Of a DNA stretch of 6,527 nt, positions 5,316 to 6,527 are shown piece by piece. The stretch is from Betaproteobacteria bacterium (GTDB lineage: Bacteria > Pseudomonadota > Gammaproteobacteria > Burkholderiales > SG8-39). Under the pieces are notes generated by a model. The model did no database searches and was not told the origin of the DNA. It saw nothing but the letters and a program-made list of their open reading frames with translations. Location: NCBI GenBank assembly GCA_005888925.1, contig VBCP01000081.1, positions 9,594 through 16,120 of the forward strand, read 5' to 3'. Made by a program: the position numbers and the translations under genes. The stretch's first letter is position 1; every line of letters starts with the position of its first letter.

Positions 5316-6228
5316 ATGATTCTAAAAGTTTTCCTCGCCGCCGCTCTCGTCACCGGCGCCGCCCACGCCGCCGATGACTATCCGGCGAAGCCGGTGCGCA
5401 TGCTCGTCGGCTTTCCGCCCGGCGGTGCCACCGACTTGATCGCGCGCATCCTGCAGCCGCGGCTCGCGCAGGGATTCAAGCGCGAGATCGTGGTCGAGAA
5501 TCGTCCCGGCGCGAGCGGGGTGCTCGCGGCCGATCTCACCGCCAAGGCGGCGCCCGACGGCTACACGCTGAACCTCGTACGACCCGCTCCAGGATTTCAC
5601 GCCGATCGCGCGGGTTGTCGAGCTGCCGAACGTCATCCTCGCGGGACCCTCGCTGCCCGCGCACAACCTGCGCGAGCTGGTGGCGCTCGCGAAGGCAAAA
5701 CCGGGCACGATCAACTACGCCTCGCCGGGACCCGGCAGCGCCGGCCACCTGACCGGGGAGCTCTTCAAGCGCACTGCCGGCATCGACTGGGTGCACGTGC
5801 CCTACAAGGGCGGCGGCCCGGCGATGACCGATTTCCTCGGCGGGCAGATCAACGTGTTCGTCGGCGTCGTCTCGACGGCGGTGCCCTATGTCCAGCAAGG
5901 CCGGGCGCGCGCGCTCGCCGTTTCGGGCGCGCGGCGCGCCGCTCCGCTGCCGGACGTGCCGACGGTCGCCGAAAGCGGCTGGCCCGAATTCGAAGCGAGC
6001 ACCTGGTACGCCCTGGTGGGACCCGCGCGCCTGCCGCAGCCGATCGTCGAGCGCTGGCATCGAGAGATCCTCGCCGCCCTCGCCGCGCCCGAGGTCCGGC
6101 AGGCGCTCATCGAGCGCGGCTACGAGCCGGCGCCGAGCACGCCCGCCGCGCTCATGGCCTTGCTTCGCGCCGAGACCGCAAAGTGGGGTCCCGTCGTGAA
6201 AGCGCTCGGCCTGCAGTCCTCCAATTAG
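5316..6228 (+). pseudogene. Frameshifted TctC/Bug substrate-binding protein gene (about 50-nt deletion)
   Basis: Two frames together encode one Bug/TctC protein. Codons 1-87 (5316-5576) give a signal peptide (MILKVFLAAALVTGAAHA) and the family start: YPAKPVRMLVGFPPGGATDL, ENRPGASGVLAADLTAKAAP, DGYTLNL. From 5578 the homology resumes one frame over as YDPLQDFTPIARVVELPN, NYASPGPGSAGHLTGELF, HVPYKGGGPAMTDFLGGQIN, and ends GLQSSN at TAG 6226-6228. In the intact neighbour 17 more residues stand between these points, so about 50 nt are missing, which also accounts for the frame change; the restored length, about 320, is normal. A stop in the second frame (TGA 5569-5571) rules out reading through from upstream. 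A shorter product could start at ATG 5680 but would lack the N-terminal lobe and leader. The first frame stays open to the window end as nonsense sequence. A sequencing or assembly error is the alternative. The start has no ribosome binding site. Confidence 0.85.
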
Positions 6229-6527
6229 TTCGCGGGAATCACCGGCAGCAGCACGAACGGCTGCCGCTCGAAATACAGCGTCACCTTCCCGCCGAAGATC
6301 TGCGGCGGCCGATCGGTTTCGTCGTCGTGCGTGAACGGGCCGCAGCCCTTCATGGGATTCTTCATGTTCGAGAGGCTCGCTGCCGGCTCGTCGTGCTCGT
6401 AGTCGCGGCCGCGGATGCTGAGCGCGATGCGATAGCCCGCCGGCACCACGATGCAGGTCGGCCAGATTTCTATATCGAGCTCGACCGGCTCGCCGGGTTT
6501 CAGCGGCTGTTTCTCGTCGTGCGTGTG
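6225..6527 (-). CDS. CocE/NonD (X-Pro dipeptidyl-peptidase-like) hydrolase, C-terminal end only
   Basis: The last 100 residues of a protein that begins beyond the right edge. The stretch KPGEPVELDIEIWPT, then VVPAGYRIALSIRGRDYEHD, is the typical jelly-roll strand pair of the PepX_C domain, which closes CocE/NonD family serine hydrolases (X-Pro dipeptidyl-peptidases, cocaine-esterase-like acyl hydrolases). The alpha/beta hydrolase domain with its Ser-Asp-His triad is outside the window, so activity and substrate cannot be judged. The later part (NMKNPMKGCGPFTHDDETDR, then GGKVTLYFER, ending VLLPVIPAN) matches the usual tail of the larger family members, where the deposited film of C-terminal strands ends in a short LLPVIP-like peptide. 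Its TAA (6227-6225) overlaps the TAG of the convergent broken TctC gene. A GTG at 6449 is not a real start, because homology continues upstream of it to the edge. Confidence 0.85.
   Translation of the reverse strand, partial: HTHDEKQPLKPGEPVELDIEIWPTCIVVPAGYRIALSIRGRDYEHDEPAASLSNMKNPMKGCGPFTHDDETDRPPQIFGGKVTLYFERQPFVLLPVIPAN

Overview
The window looks like a chromosomal segment of a high-GC betaproteobacterium, most likely Burkholderiales. The reasons are the GC-rich codon use, the two adjacent periplasmic binding proteins of the TctC/Bug family (heavily expanded in that order), and the ordinary metabolic neighbours. No rRNA, tRNA, CRISPR array or transposase gene was seen. The organism call is inference from gene content, not from a marker gene.

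Left part (1-2440). The window opens inside a minus-strand Ser/Thr protein kinase, whose N-terminal 188 residues are visible. Only 27 bp away a plus-strand pair starts: a Tat-exported dienelactone-hydrolase-family protein (YghX-like), then a Sec-exported seven-bladed propeller of the virginiamycin B lyase type. The pair is translationally coupled through an ATGA overlap. A strong hairpin closes it and also serves the convergent gene from the right.

Middle part (2470-4344). Two small minus-strand genes encode 111- and 84-residue proteins that are clear paralogues of each other, sharing a conserved C-terminal LRGRTFARxLH tail. I do not recognise the family. The 111-residue gene has a convincing ribosome binding site and, just upstream, a 17-bp palindrome next to a possible -10 box. 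Divergent from them, after about 190 bp of non-coding DNA, is a GTG-started gene with a strong Shine-Dalgarno sequence. It encodes a leaderless NMT1/THI5/SsuA-like protein that may be an enzyme or cytosolic binding protein. A 60-nt hairpin repeat with arms AAAGGGGTCAGAGCAA follows it and probably ends transcription from both sides.

Right part (4344-6527). An intact minus-strand TctC/Bug solute-binding protein stands back to back (18 bp between starts) with a second TctC/Bug gene on the plus strand. The second is broken: about 50 nt are missing after codon 87, shifting the frame. No tctA or tctB membrane gene is in view, so both are orphan binding-protein genes here. The broken gene's stop codon overlaps the stop of a convergent minus-strand gene, of which only the C-terminal PepX_C-like domain of a CocE/NonD hydrolase is visible.

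There is no sign of a defence system or mobile island. The items most worth a second look are the tandem unknown small-protein family with its putative operator, the leaderless THI5-like protein, the hairpin repeat, and the frameshifted binding-protein gene.
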